The notes: generated by a model from the sequence alone, not told the origin. DNA of 64,000 nucleotides from Apostichopus japonicus (GCF_037975245.1 NC_092561.1:6314001-6378000); one strand, 5' to 3'; numbered from the stretch's first letter, positions 37,865 through 50,735 are shown. A program made the numbers and translations.

Positions 37865-38761
37865 CCTAAATAGGGTGACAGGACAAAATCCCCCCGGACA
37901 AAGTCCCCCTAGGACAAAATCCCCCAGAGCCAAAATCCCCCTGGACAAAATCCCCCTAAGACAAAATCCACCCAAGCCAAAATCTCCCCAAGCTATAAAA
38001 AATCCCATCAATTCTTTACAAAAATGCGTCATCCCGGTCCCTGCTATCGTCATCCAGTACCGTCATCCGTTACCCTCACCAGTATTTCCATTGGTACTCT
38101 CAGTGGTACTCTCAGTGGTTCCCGGACCAGTACCCCGACCGGTACCTTAATAGTGAGCCTGGCAGTTACCCCCACCGGTACCCCTCCCTGACCAGTACCC
38201 CGGCCGGTACCCAGACCGGTATCCCAACTGGTATCCTGAAAGGCACCCTGACACATACTCTGACACGTACCCTTACTAGTACTGGTACAATAAACAGTAA
38301 TTTGACCGGTACCTTGACCGGTCCCTTAAATGTCACACCATGGAGCTATATCCCATGGCCACACTAACAGGTAGCCTCGCAATTACCCTCAATGATCTCC
38401 CGACCAGTCCCCTGACCAGTAACCGGACTGGTATCCTGACCAGTACCCTAACCAGTACACTGAGTGGAACCCTGACTGGTAGAGTGACCAGTATGATGAC
38501 CGGTACCCTGACCAGTCACATGACCAGTACCTTGACCGGTACCCTCACAGGTACCCTAACAGGAGCCCTCACAGTTACCTCGCCAGTACCCTCACTAGTA
38601 CCCTGACCAGTCCCCTGACCAATCCCCTGAACGGTACCCTAACCAGTGCAATGTCCCATGCCTTGACTGTCACACCTGGGCCATCCCTGGTTGTTGCAGG
38701 CAGGCTTTGTATGGGTCATGGGGATATTGTCTGGGGGATTTTGTCCTAGAACCCCTAAATA
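37865..38761. mobile_element. DNA transposon carrying a minisatellite, 8-bp target duplication
   Basis: CCTAAATA at 37865-37872 is repeated at 38754-38761. Between them, the left end GGGTGACAGGACAAAATCC and the right end read inward GGTTCTAGGACAAAATCC are inverted repeats. The left terminal motif GGACAAAATCCCCC is reiterated with variants about seven times (37881-37990). Most of the rest (about 38040-38660) is a degenerate 12-bp array with unit near GACCGGTACCCT, many copies containing the palindrome GGTACC. No coding capacity; the open frames across it are products of the repeat period. Confidence 0.82.
38040..38660. repeat. Degenerate 12-bp minisatellite, GACCRGTACCCT unit
   Basis: Dozens of variant copies alternate ACCAGTACC and ACCGGTACC with CCT or CTG between. 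It sits wholly inside the element at 37873-38753. Confidence 0.85.
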
Positions 38762-38924
38762 GCACTCAAAACGGATAATGGTACCAGACGGTACCTGTAC
38801 GTTGTCTGCTAGATTCATACGATGTCAAAATGCTAGAACATGCACTATAATACCGTTATCAGTCGTCAGTAGGTATATACCAAACTCATCTCATATCAGT
38901 ATTTGTTTCTAATGTCATAACAGG

Positions 38925-39258
38925 CAGTGGCGGAGCGTCCATACAGTCAGGCGGGGGGGGGGGGGGGCGGACTCAAATGGGAAGCTGGCGCCCTTTTCAG
39001 CTATTCAACACTTTTTACTTATTCGCGATTATTTACTTTTTTATTGCACTCTCATCTACCTATTGACATTTGTCACATTTTGTTGGCGATGACACTTATA
39101 CCTAAAGGGTCATTTCCGGCGATATAGGGAGTATCTTTACTCAAAAGATTTCTGTACGCTCTGCGCCAACCTGTGGTAGCGCTCCGCTTAGATAAAGTCG
39201 AAAGCGCCCGTACAGACCTTTCTCGCCCCTCTGACCAATATCCCTAGATCCGCCACTG
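38925..39258 (+). mobile_element. CAGTGGCGGAGC MITE, copy A
   Basis: The left end is CAGTGGCGGAGCG and the right end read inward is CAGTGGCGGATC. The interior is shared with copy B, including CTATTGACATTTGTCACATT and GATTTCTGTACGCTCTGC. Its immediate flanks do not match one another. Confidence 0.82.
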
Positions 39259-39266
39259 GCTCCCAA

Positions 39267-40979
39267 TCTTCTTCCCCGTCAATCCGTCTATTATCCCCCC
39301 CCCCCTTCCCCAACCGAACCTCGTATGTTAAAGGAATATCTAATGATTAGAGACACTTATTCTAATGTTAAATCAGCAAAGAGCAAGCAATAATGATTTT
39401 ATCACTAAGATTTTTTTTTAATTTCTCAGTTACACCGTCATTTAACTTCCCACTCAATTTTACACTCCCTGGTAGGTTGGTACTCTTCCATCCCAATGTA
39501 GGAAACTTCATCGTTACATGCAGCACGCAACGATCTTTGTTCTACTTAATTGATCCTTACTGAGTCTTTCAACTTAAAAGCATATTTTTTTCCAAATAGC
39601 TTAGTGAAAGTTACACAGTTTAATAAATTAGAAGCATCTCCTTGTTAAAGAATTGTATTATCGGCGTATAGTCTTCCGATAAGCGTAACTTAGGGTTGAA
39701 AGAAATCAGTGAGAGCAGGCAGTAATGATTTAAACTTACATATATATATATATTTTCAAATCTCTTATTGAACGAATTATCAGCCCCCTGGTTACATCGT
39801 CATTTATCATCCCTCCCCCATCCTGCCCTACCCTTCTTCACCTCACACACTCCGCTCTATAGGGTTAAAAGAAATCAGCGAGAGCAGGCAATAATGAAAT
39901 TTACTTACATTAAAGATTTTTTTAAATCTCATTTAGGACAAATTATTAGGTCCCCCTGGTAACATCATTTACCCCCCCCCCCCATTCTCCCCTTCCCTTC
40001 CTTACAATCAACGCTTGTCTTACACCTAATATATGAGATATCCTCGCAAAGCGTGATGAACTAGGTCCCTCATTTATCTAATGCGTGGGAGGAACTCGAA
40101 ACTTTCTTCCTTATCCGCATATTCCAAGCTTTCTCCAAGAAAAGAGTTACAGTACCTATTACCCAGATTTTTAAAAAAGCCTCCCTCCTCATAAAACGTG
40201 ATGATCTATGTCTCTCATTAATCTAAAGCATGGATGAACTACCAACTTTAAGCATATTACAAAGTTTTTCCACAAAAGAGCTACGGAACCTACTACACAC
40301 AAATTATGTAAATGTCACTAAACGGCATCCGTAGGGACATCGTTTTTTGGTCCACATTTGAGTTTCCATTATATCTTTAATCTGCTTTTCATACATATCT
40401 TTTATTGTGATTGTTATGATGACCACATCTAAGGACTTTTGAGTCATATTATTGTATCCAGTGGAATTGTCTCGCTGAGATATAAAAGGATGAATTTTTA
40501 GTACGTTTTCACGGTAGGCCCCTCTGTTCAAGGTCAATGCACGACTATAACATTAGGTCCACTAAGTGCGGATATTGGTCTCCATTTGCCACTATTGCAG
40601 TAAACCCAACCGAGCAACGTGTCTACGGTGTCTCTTAAAAGACAATATTATTAACAAATTCGAAAAGAATTAAAATCTCTTTGGTGTCATTTTAAAAGTA
40701 TTTCTGATAACCTTACGTACAGAATTCTTTTATATGAGAAAGGTACATATAAGAAACATGACAATGACCGTGATAAAACCAATTTCAAGATTACTAGCGA
40801 TCAATTCGCTCAATTTGTTTCAAAAAATGATTGAAAAGTGATATGAATTCCTCCTGATTCATTCTTTTTATTTGAGCATGTTGAACGCTTGCGATAACAT
40901 GTCATTACGAATCATTGCAGACGCTCACCCGAACCGTTAAAAAATACCGTCCCTCTCCCCCCATCTCTTCCTATACTGA
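39267..40979. repeat. Spacer of diverged tandem units between copies A and B
   Basis: Units of very roughly 150 bp recur: GAAATCAG(T/C)GAGAGCAGGCA appears twice with a further looser copy, each followed by AATAATGA-like words, T-runs and a CCCCCTGGTTACATCGTCAT-like segment. Another family, GTGATGAACTAGGTCCCTCA and GTGATGATCTATGTCTCTCA, follows. No gene is evident. Confidence 0.6.
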
Positions 40980-40987
40980 GCTCCCAA

Positions 40988-41365
40988 CCGTGGCGGAGCG
41001 TCAATACAGTCAGGGGGCGGATGCCCCCCCCCCCCCAACGGACTCATAGGGACTGCTGGCGCCCTTTTTAGCTATTTATCACTTTTTTTACTTATTCGCG
41101 ATTATTGACTTTTTTATGGCGCTCTCATCTACCTATTGACATTTGTCACATTTTGTTGGCGATGACACCTATTTATTCTTCGTTTATCTGCAAATCAGCA
41201 AGGCCCGGAAAGGGTCATTTCCGACCATATAGGGAGTATCTTTACTCAAAAGATTTCTGTACGCTCTGCCCCAACCTGTGGTGGCGCTCCGCTTAGATAA
41301 AGTCGAAAGCGCCCATACAGACCATTCTCACCCCCTCTTACCAATACCCCTATAGCTCCGCCACG
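40988..41365 (+). mobile_element. CAGTGGCGGAGC MITE, copy B
   Basis: The left end is CCGTGGCGGAGCG and the right end CTCCGCCACG, each slightly decayed from CAGTGGCGGAGC. Homologous to copy A throughout except for an extra segment of about 40 bp. Confidence 0.8.
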
Positions 41366-41554
41366 ATAACAGGAGTGACTTCTCATATGTTATTGGTAGG
41401 AAATTGCAGGAATTATTGGAATCCTCAATAAAACTATACGTAGGTAGTCTTGTTTGCGTGGGGATTGAGTTGTGTAGGTGTTACACAAAAACGTAGATAT
41501 GCTTTCTTTATTCTTGTGGAAAGCCGCTTTCACTTTGATATCAGATAAACCTGT

Positions 41555-42118
41555 GGTACATGCAGTGACGTAGCCAGGATTGTTCCAGTGGAGGGGGTGG
41601 GCGCTTGGGGGGGGGGGCTTGACCAATTCCTGGGAGGGCGTCTTGTTACTACCTGAGTGGAGTGCCACCATGGGTTGGCGCTCAGCGTACGGGAAATTTT
41701 CAGCTATGAAGACCTCCTAGATCGTTGGAAATAACACTTCCCAGGCCTTGTAAGCTGCTCTAAAGTTTCACAACATCCTTTATTTTGAGATCCCCATGTC
41801 TTGATATGGTCATCAAATAGTTTAGAGAAATAGAAGAAAAAAGACAATCTGGTAAGTTGCTTTGAAATATCATGACATATCTCGGCCTATGCGCTATGTC
41901 ACGTCAGGTTTTTCAGCAACTATAGCCTACTGCCGGTCCGCGGTCGAAGGGTCGTTCATGAGTGGTCATCATGGAGATTCGATACCATGCAGACCAATGA
42001 ATGATATATTTTTCGCACATGTAATTTTTTCGACACCCAAAATCCCAGTGGGCGGGCGACAAGCTTTCATGGGGCTGTCGCCCCCTCCCCCCCCCGTGGC
42101 TACGCCACTGGGTACATG
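41555..42118. mobile_element. hAT-type MITE (548 bp) with perfect 8-bp target duplication
   Basis: GGTACATG occurs at 41555-41562 and 42111-42118. Between them the left end is CAGTGACGTAGCCAGG and the right end read inward is CAGTGGCGTAGCCACG (14 of 16 match). It contains G and C runs near the ends and no transposase. Confidence 0.88.
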
Positions 42119-43279
42119 GTGCCGAAGCACATATCTTCAAAGTACTGTCTCCAACTTTCAATTGTTTCAAGCTACTATGTGACCAAAAAGAAGTTCTCAA
42201 GATGAAGTTGCAGATCTGAAAGGACCAGTAATTTTACTAGGAAACCTTTCGACCACGTACACCTTTGAAGTAGGATAGGATTACACAGTATTTGAATGCT
42301 TCATCGATCGGCTTGTATTAAATTAGCTGAAACTCTATAGACCAGTCTTGCAAGGTTTAAAGAAATGGCTCCTTACATAGTTGGCATGATTCAAATTCAT
42401 CCAGTGCAAATTCATCCAGATGCAAATTTATCAATATAATTGGTCGAGAACTTGCTAGAACAGTAAGCTGTCTGAATTAGCATCTTCAGATCGATTATGG
42501 GTTTGCTGAGTTAGGGAGCAATATTTTCGAAGTACAAGGACCGACCAATGAACACAATTTTAACATAAGAGGCAGAGATAAGACACTATAGCAGAAATCA
42601 TTATGTCTTCTTTCTATTTATTACTGATAAATGCAAATATTTTCATTAAAAATCAATATGAAATTTCATGTTACTTTCAGAAATATATAAACAAAGCAAC
42701 TTCTACAACTTCAGTTCATTCACATTCATGCTATCAGCTAGAAAATTTACCATGAGGCACATTTTCTATGAGGCATTGATGTGAATACCACTGACATAAC
42801 TTGTGCTATTCAAATGGATAAAGGGCTTGGTCAAGTCATGAATAAGGCTCTGCCCCATATATTGCACATGTACAAAAAGGGTTACTGCTGTACATGCAAT
42901 ACTTTTTTGATGGGGGAGAGAGGGGGGGGGGAGATGTGGTAACATGTTGAAAAGACCACATCTTTTAATATTTCATTTTTCTTTTGAACATATGCAAATG
43001 CTAGAAATGAAAGCACTTGGAAATTTCTTAAAGAGATAGGCAGTTGTTGCCCTTGCACTGCTTTGAAGTCTGCACCACTGTTAATATTGTTGAAGGAGTG
43101 GAGTTCTGCGAATCTCTTGATAGTCAAGTAATAAATTTTTCTTTCACTGTTTGTTAAACAGCTCCTAGCAGTAATATGTATTTACACGACATTGTATCTG
43201 AGGTTCATTATGTAACCGGTGTTTTCTACATACAGTCAACTTAAAAACCAATGTTAAACTTGTTCACCTGCAATGGTCT

Positions 43280-43683
43280 AAATTCAGAAAGTACATCAAT
43301 ATCATAACTCTTTTGCATGTTGTATAACGGTACTGAATTTGAAGTGGATTATATTTATCAATGAATATAGCAATGTTTTGGGTAAAAGCAATTAAAGCAT
43401 CCACTTGAACTTCATGTTTTCCTTGCATTGTTTGCTACTTCCTCCTATCTAGATTCGAAAGGGACATATAGATAAATGCTCAAATTCAGAAAGTACATCA
43501 ATATCATAACTCTTTTGCATGTTGTATAACGGTACTGAATTTGAAGTGGATTATATTTATCAATGAATATAGCAATGTTTTGGGTAAAAGCAATTAAAGC
43601 ATCCACTTGAACTTCATGTTTTCCTTGCATTGTTTGCTACTTCCTCCTATCTAGATTCGAAAGGGACATATAGATAAATGCTC
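43280..43683. repeat. Perfect 202-bp tandem duplication
   Basis: 43280-43481 and 43482-43683 appear identical when read base by base. The unit is unique-looking, without TIRs. Identity implies either a very recent duplication or an assembly artefact. Confidence 0.9.
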
Positions 43684-45232
43684 AATACTCAAACAACATT
43701 ATTTAACCTTGTTTCCCACAAAAAATGTTCTGTCCCAGTTTCTGTAAACTACTCGGGATAAATGGAGGGGTGGGGGGGGGGAGTTGGACAGGTTGGGAAA
43801 CTAAATATTTGACAGATGTTGTATTTGACAATAAAATTCACCTTCCCAAGGAAGTAATACAGTTCTTTAAGTGGCATTTTATGAAGGACCTACAGTATGT
43901 AACGATAGCAGAATTGTTTATTGCCTCCTGCTGAAATGTCCAATAAAGACTCGCAGTATTGGAATGTTCATCAGATTCCTCATTTTATAGAAACATCTGT
44001 GTTTATTGAAACTTTCCTAGGATGTTGCCAACAAGATGCAGTTGAAGTCTACTGTACCTTGTTGTCAAAGGTGGAGCTCACAAAAAGTCCTATCAACTAG
44101 TCTTATTCAAGCAGTGGCAACATATGGGAAAAAAGAAAAGCAAAATATGGTACAATTTTGTTAATATTATTTTGAACTATTTATCCCAACACCCTATCCT
44201 CCTTTTAAGACTTTTGCAAGCTTGTAAACCAGTTACAGCACTCATGCAACATGATATGACAAAGGTTCATTGTCAGAACATGAAAATAGCAATTTGGAGT
44301 AAATTTGTTAAAAGAATGATGAAGTTAATACACTAAAATATTGAATGGGGCTCAAAAGAGCTTAAGAAGTCTTTTGAGGTACATTACTTGTTCTGATAAA
44401 TATATTAATTGCCCTAAGATTCAGCTATTAAAGCAGCTACTAGTCAGATACTAGATAGTATGGGATCATGAAGGTTTGCAGATTTTACCTATATTGGCCT
44501 CAAATAACCTTTGACTTGGCTAAGAGCACTCAGCACATGATACACCTGCATACAAACTTCCATTCATCATTCCGATATTGAACTATCATGTTAACATGGC
44601 TTTCAGTTTCATATATCTAGTTATCTCACATGGGCTTCTGCTATACTGTACAAATTTATAGAATAGTACTCAATGTCAGAAACCTATATGCACTACATAT
44701 GACTACCAACTTTTCCTTGTTGAGTTAGATGCTCTATGTTACTCTACTGACCTTGAGTAGCCTTTGACCCTCAATGAAGCCAACACCTACTGAAAATTCC
44801 AGTATAAATATAAAATTAATGAAATGATTCAGAAAATACTTTAACAGAAAGGAAAACTATTATAAACACTTCTGTTCATACTGACCTCAGCGTAAACAAT
44901 TTAGAGACCAAGAACATATGGTATAATAACTATTAGCTAACATTTCTTCCTTCTACTCTGCAATTTTGAGAGAACAATAAGCAAAATTGATACTGGCAAA
45001 TGTAACATAGCAACAATAACAATAATTCACAAATGATGATGACATCAGAAAAAGTAGCAACCAAGACAATGATGATGATTTGAAAATCTTAATGAGCAAT
45101 CCTAAATGTAACTAGAATATCACTTTTAGTAGAGCAGGGTTCTCACAAGCACGTTCTAACCTGGCGGTGGTCGTGGTTTGAATATGATTTTGCCTCTCCC
45201 TGCATGGTTTGAAAGTTTTGCGCCCGGGCTGA

Positions 45233-46690
45233 ACATTTATGAACCAGGAAAAGCTTGCTGCGACTTATCTGGTCCGAAAAAATTATAGCATGAGGTTAAT
45301 TTCCTCCTGGGTGCATAATTATCATAACAGTTCAAGAATTTTTACCAAAGGTGATCATATTTGAATATCTGGAGTCGGCTCGGACTTGAAGGGTCTTGGA
45401 TGTGGCTCATACCAAGTGGGCTCGGACTTGGCTCAGACTCTGGCTAATTGGACTCGACTACAGCTCTGCCATAAATATAAAAAGATAATGGATTGTTAAT
45501 AATTTATTATATGATGTTGAGAAGGTAGAGACTTAGAAAGTTAACTCCTAAATGTAATGGATAGCATTAAACTCTTCGTTTCACTAACAAAAGGATTCTC
45601 AAATACAGTACTGGCAACTTTACAGCTGAAATAATGGATCACCAATACGATGCAGTGAAGAAAGGGAGTTAGTTAGTTTCACTAACAAAAGGATACCACA
45701 TGCAGTACCAACAAGAGGGATGCCCATTATATTGAGGGTCCACTAGACTTAAGGTTTGCTAGACCCAACACCCCCATTGTGGGAAGCATTATTGAGCGTC
45801 TAGTTAGCATTTATTGGGTAACTGAAAGTATTGAAGGACCTTGGTGACTCCCCTCCCAGTAGTTTTATAACATTTATGAACCAGGAAGAGCTTGCTGCCA
45901 CTTATCTGGTCCGAAAAAATTATAGCATGAGGTAAATTTCCTCCTGGGTGCATAATTATCATAACAGTTCAAGAATTTTTACCAAAGGTGATCTTTGGTA
46001 TCTGGAGTCGGCTCGGACTTGAGGGGTCTTGTATTTGGCTCAGACCAGATGGACTCGGACTTGGAACGGGCTCTGGCTAATTGGACTCGACTACAGCTCT
46101 GCCATAAATATAAAGAGATAATGGATTGTTAGTAATTTATTATATTATGTCGTGAGGGTAGACACTTAGAGAGTACTCCTAAATGTAATGGATAGCATTA
46201 AATCTTCGTTTCACTAACAAAAGGATTCTCAAATACAGTACTAGCAACATTACAACTAGAATAGCTGATTACCAATACGCTGCAGTGAAGTAAGGGAGTT
46301 TAATAAAGAGCATCCCTCAATGTAATGACTAGGATGAAACTCTTAGTTTCACTAACAAAAGTATACCACATGCAGTACCAACATGGGGGGGGGGGAGGAT
46401 GCCCATTACATTGAGGGTCCACTAGACTTAAGGTTTGCTAGACCCAACATCCCCATTGTGGGAAGCATTATTGAGCATCTAGTTAGCATTAATTGGGTAA
46501 CTGAAGTATTAAAAGACCTTAGTGTCTCCCCTGCCAGCAGTATAACAACTGGAATAATGGATTGGTGAAACAATGTTTTATTTGATACAGTGAAGTAAGG
46601 GAGTTACATGAATAATAGTTAATGCAATGAATATGATTAAAATCTTTGTTTTACTAACGAAAATTATTCTCAAATACAGCAACATAAGAA
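45233..46690. repeat. Tandem duplication, period about 637 bp, plus partial third unit
   Basis: 45233-45869 and 45870-46506 share long segments, including GTCCGAAAAAATTATAGCAT, GTGCATAATTATCATAACAG, GTCGGCTCGGACTTGA and AGACTTAAGGTTTGCTAGAC. A third partial copy (46551-46690) repeats the CAGTGAAGTAAGGGAGTT and ATTCTCAAATACAG words. Small indels separate the copies. Open frames within are not conserved between units. Confidence 0.85.
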
Positions 46691-49600
46691 TTTGTATAAA
46701 TGGATTATTAATAATGAATTTTATGATGCTGTGAAGGAAGAAAATTCATTAACAAATTTTAATTTGTATGCTGCATGTCATGTACCTGTCCAGAAACTAA
46801 AAAGAAAAATTCAAACTCATAGAATGCACCGTACCTGGCTCCAAGCAATGACATATAAATCTAGTCCTCATTGTATCTACAGAAGTTGTTTGTCCAATTT
46901 TAATCGAAAGCCTTTCCTTTCATTGAAAATTTTGGTCTTCAGTAAAAATATTCTTCTGTCTGCAGATTTTATTGATGACAGTACTTCCTTCTCTTGTGGA
47001 GAAATTCCACCAGCTCTTGTTAACCTACAACAAACCAAAACAACATTTCAATCATATGTCAAAGTTTCACTGAAGTACATTCCATGTAAATATTTTTTTT
47101 AAAGCCTCACATTTTGATATTGACATTGTTGCAAAAGGTACAAATAAACACATCATAATCAAGGTTAAAATGTGATGGTGTGTTAACACCTCAAGTCTTT
47201 GCTTCACAATCCTACCTACAATTCATTCCAGCCTGCCAGATGGCAGATTTACAGTACATTTGGTTTTCAAAGACTACACATTAAGTCATTTCAATTCTGA
47301 TAACATTCTATGATGGTGGAAGTAGCAAAGTAAAACAAAAGGTTTGGCAGTGGACTTGGTGGGAAGTGGAAAGTCTTTCTTACATTACTTTGTTAGCCGT
47401 TGCCTTAGATCGTTTTCATTTTTTGAAAATAAACAGCAAATTTTCATCATCTTTTTTCCTGTTGAAACTTAGTACAGTAAATTTATATTATGTATAGTGT
47501 GTGTTGACCAGACTTAGAGGATATTAAAGGGAAGACTTTAGAAAACTAACTTCAGGTCATAGGGATTTAAAATATATCTCACAGTCAATACTTACTGAAT
47601 ATTAAAGACAACTAGGGATGTTTGCAATATATGCTTGTGGGAGCTCCTTATTTCCATATAAGCCATTTCTCGCTGCATCCCATGGTCAGCATGAACCAGC
47701 AGCTCAAAGTTACAGTATTTTGATATCCTGTGTCGACCTTGAAATTGCAGCCCTGTACTTCTTGCAATAAAGTGGAGCATATCTGCTGTGGTGTTCTCAT
47801 TCTGCATTCATGCATTCCTCAAATTGTGCCAAATTTAAGCCATTTTTTTCTGACAAGAGAATGAACATAAATAAGTCCAGATAATTGTTTCATAAATTGC
47901 AGGTGGAAGTCTTGACAGTGCAGTTCCCTATTTGATGTCAATACTTAGTGTACATGTTGTCCAATATTCATGTCAGTTTAGTTAATTTAGCTATCACTTT
48001 TTTCATGGAAACCGCATATATGCAACAATTGAGAAAAATGCCACACTACTAAGTTTGAATATTGATCTATTATTTGGTATGTAAGTTGTACCCAGGAATT
48101 TAGCATGCAATCACTTCAAGATATTGACTGAGTATTCATGCATGGTTCAATGCCTCATCCCGCATGCAGTTCATTTACTTAAAAATTGCATGCACCCTAG
48201 ACTATGTATACCGGTACATTTAGTCCCTCAACGTATCATTTGGGGTTTAAGCTCAGGACTACTTGTGTACACAGACTTTGGCATTATGACTGAGCTAATT
48301 TTTAATGTTTGGTTTCAATGATGTTGAAACTTTCCACTCACGATGGCATATGTGTGCGTGTGCATTGGTAGGAGTACTGTGTTTGTGATCCTAGCTTGTA
48401 AACACAGTTTCTCATGACAGTAAGCTTTATTGGACAGATCTCATAGTTGGTACAGTATGTATGTATAGATGCATCACAAGTACAAGAAGCCTATTGTTTT
48501 TGGGGAAGGTCAAAGGAAATTTAGGTAAAAATGGTCAAATTGTGAAAACTCAATTTGAAGCATGGATAGATCTATTTATTGGTATGTCTAGGCCAGTGGT
48601 TGGGTCAACAGGACAAACTTGTGAAAACCTTATTTAAACCATACATCTCAAAGCAGGGTACACTAGCTTGCAGAGATATATAATTTTTGGTATCATGTTA
48701 TATCGCTACAGAAGGCTTTCAGTGGTCTTTTTAGATCCCCAACTGTCACTTTGAAAATGTTGTTTATCACAGTTCTCAATAGTTTTTTGCTGTATATTAT
48801 TAAGATACAATAAGTTGTACATGCAGCCTACACATATATATACAGTAGCAAACATGTCAGATGAACAAATTCATAAAATGAAACTTATTACATAATGGAA
48901 ACCATGTGCAGTGCAGTTTGCATAATGGTGATCTATTTATACACCCAACCAGCTAGTATCGGATCATAGCAGCATGTTACCACATGTATGCATTTAAGTG
49001 TTTTGTCACACAGTACAGTGCTAACATCATACAAGGGAGTTTTATTTGTTCCATAACAACTCTGATCATAATAGCCTGTTCGTGCAGGGAGTTGTAATGG
49101 AACAACTCCCTGGTTTGTGCTACAGTAAGGACATGAGAACTATCTTGTGCCTGTTGAACATTAGTCTTGTGCATTTTCATGTTACTTACTAACACCAAAT
49201 TACTGCACACAGATGGTCATTTTTAAAAGTATGAAAACAGAATACAATCAAGAGCTTTTATTTGGACATGATACCCAATATGAAACTATTTTAGTTGCAC
49301 ATACTGTATGTATGCTGGTTTTTATCATGAATGATTTTTATAGGAGCCATGATTTTTTTATTTTTTATGAAGTAGGTCTGGATTCCCTTGGCATTATAAC
49401 CTGAATGAAATTTAACCTTTGTGATTAAATTAATATGTGAGACCACTGATCAACCTAATTAATAGCTTTTAATGATGAAGACACTGATTGCAATTTCATA
49501 ACTCATTAGTGTGAACACAATGCAAGGTTCAATGAGGTACTGTTTACTTCCTTAAAATGTATAGCTGGTGGTTTTTCAACATACTCTAATCCTTTCAAAT

Positions 49601-50324
49601 ATGTTACATTGAATCTTTACACTTTTCCATTGATATATCACAGACTGTGTTTTTTGTTATGGGACTCTGTAAAACTGGATCAAACCTAGCAATTTTGGAC
49701 AAGGAATTTGCTCTTTTCGCAAAAACTCCTAAGTGCTCAAGTGACTGTACGGTAGGTCACCCTGTGAAGGCATTGTGGGACTTTGAGGAATACTTTTGAT
49801 CAAGCTATTACTTCAGCACTAGTAACACTACCCACATCATAACGTTAATATCAAAATGCCTAAATAACTTAGCCATGATTGCGTTATTATTCTAAAATGA
49901 ATACTCAATTGTTTACCTTCAGCCATGATTCATCCCATAGGTGCAGGGGGAAAAAACTCATGTTACAAAAAATTGTTGTACACTGCTACACTGAGGCCCT
50001 GTGTGACTTAGTTCTCTGAATCAGAACCAATGACACACCACTACTACTGTACGCACAGGGCTAAGTGATGCACACTAACACATATAGAGAATATTGTGGG
50101 GATGAATATTGTACCGAGACGGCAAACGTTTTCACATTTTTTACTTTTGTAACTCGTTTAAGGAATCTATCAGGCCCTTTCTTTTACTGTAGTGTTCCGT
50201 TTGCTTGAGTATCTGTTTTTGTGGAGTTGTGACTTTCTGACTGCCTTATTTTATGGCAGAGAGATTGAGACATACCCAAATATTTATATTTCGTGAAATG
50301 GTTCAAAATTGCATCGCACGAATG

Positions 50325-50735
50325 CAAGTTCTTTCATACCCCTAAATTGACACATCTGTCGATAAGCTTACTGTAGTGAAGGCCTAAGTAAACATCCATT
50401 ATCTTTGGATGCTGTTTGCTATGCTCTGAGCCTCTAACCTCAGACAGGTCAGGTCCCAGAGATTAGTGGTATTATATTGAGGTAATTTTGGTTATTTATA
50501 GGGAGTAAGATTTCCAAATGCCCAATACATGCACAAACACAATTTGATCAGCATATACCTGAAATGGATTCAAACTCATGAAATATTTAACTCTGCTTGG
50601 CTGCAAAAAGTTATGGTTGCCTGCTGTATAGTTGCTAGTACTAGCTACAGTAGTAGTAGGCTAGTATAGTAATAGTAGTACTAGTAGTAGGCCTAGTAAT
50701 ATTTGGAGGTGCGTCAATTATTAAGCCTTTACTTT
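50325..50735. mobile_element. Second, left-truncated copy of the 33459-34062 element
   Basis: It matches from CATACCCCTAAATTGACACA through GGATGCTGTTTGCTATGCTC and AAATGGATTCAAACT to the right end GGTGCGTCAATTATTAAGCC. The left inverted end is missing. Confidence 0.7.

Larger units (their letters stand above)
38917..41373. mobile_element. Composite: two direct hAT-like copies with crossed target duplications
   Basis: The order is ATAACAGG (38917-38924), copy A (38925-39258), GCTCCCAA (39259-39266), 1.7 kb spacer, GCTCCCAA (40980-40987), copy B (40988-41365), ATAACAGG (41366-41373). The outer pair and inner pair of 8-mers each match exactly, but neither copy has matching flanks of its own. 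A and B are in the same orientation and share TIRs of the type CAGTGGCGGAGC. Copy B has about 40 bp near 41172-41215 that A lacks. The spacer is itself made of diverged tandem units. Confidence 0.82.

Noticed and set aside
37875-38606. Open frames with Pro-Gly-Gln or Leu-Thr-Gly-Thr repeats
   Set aside because: By-products of the 12- to 15-bp repeat periods inside the transposon at 37873-38753.
46692-47102. 136-codon open frame, plus strand
   Set aside because: AT-rich with random-looking composition, and it begins at the edge of a tandem repeat. I recognise no motif.
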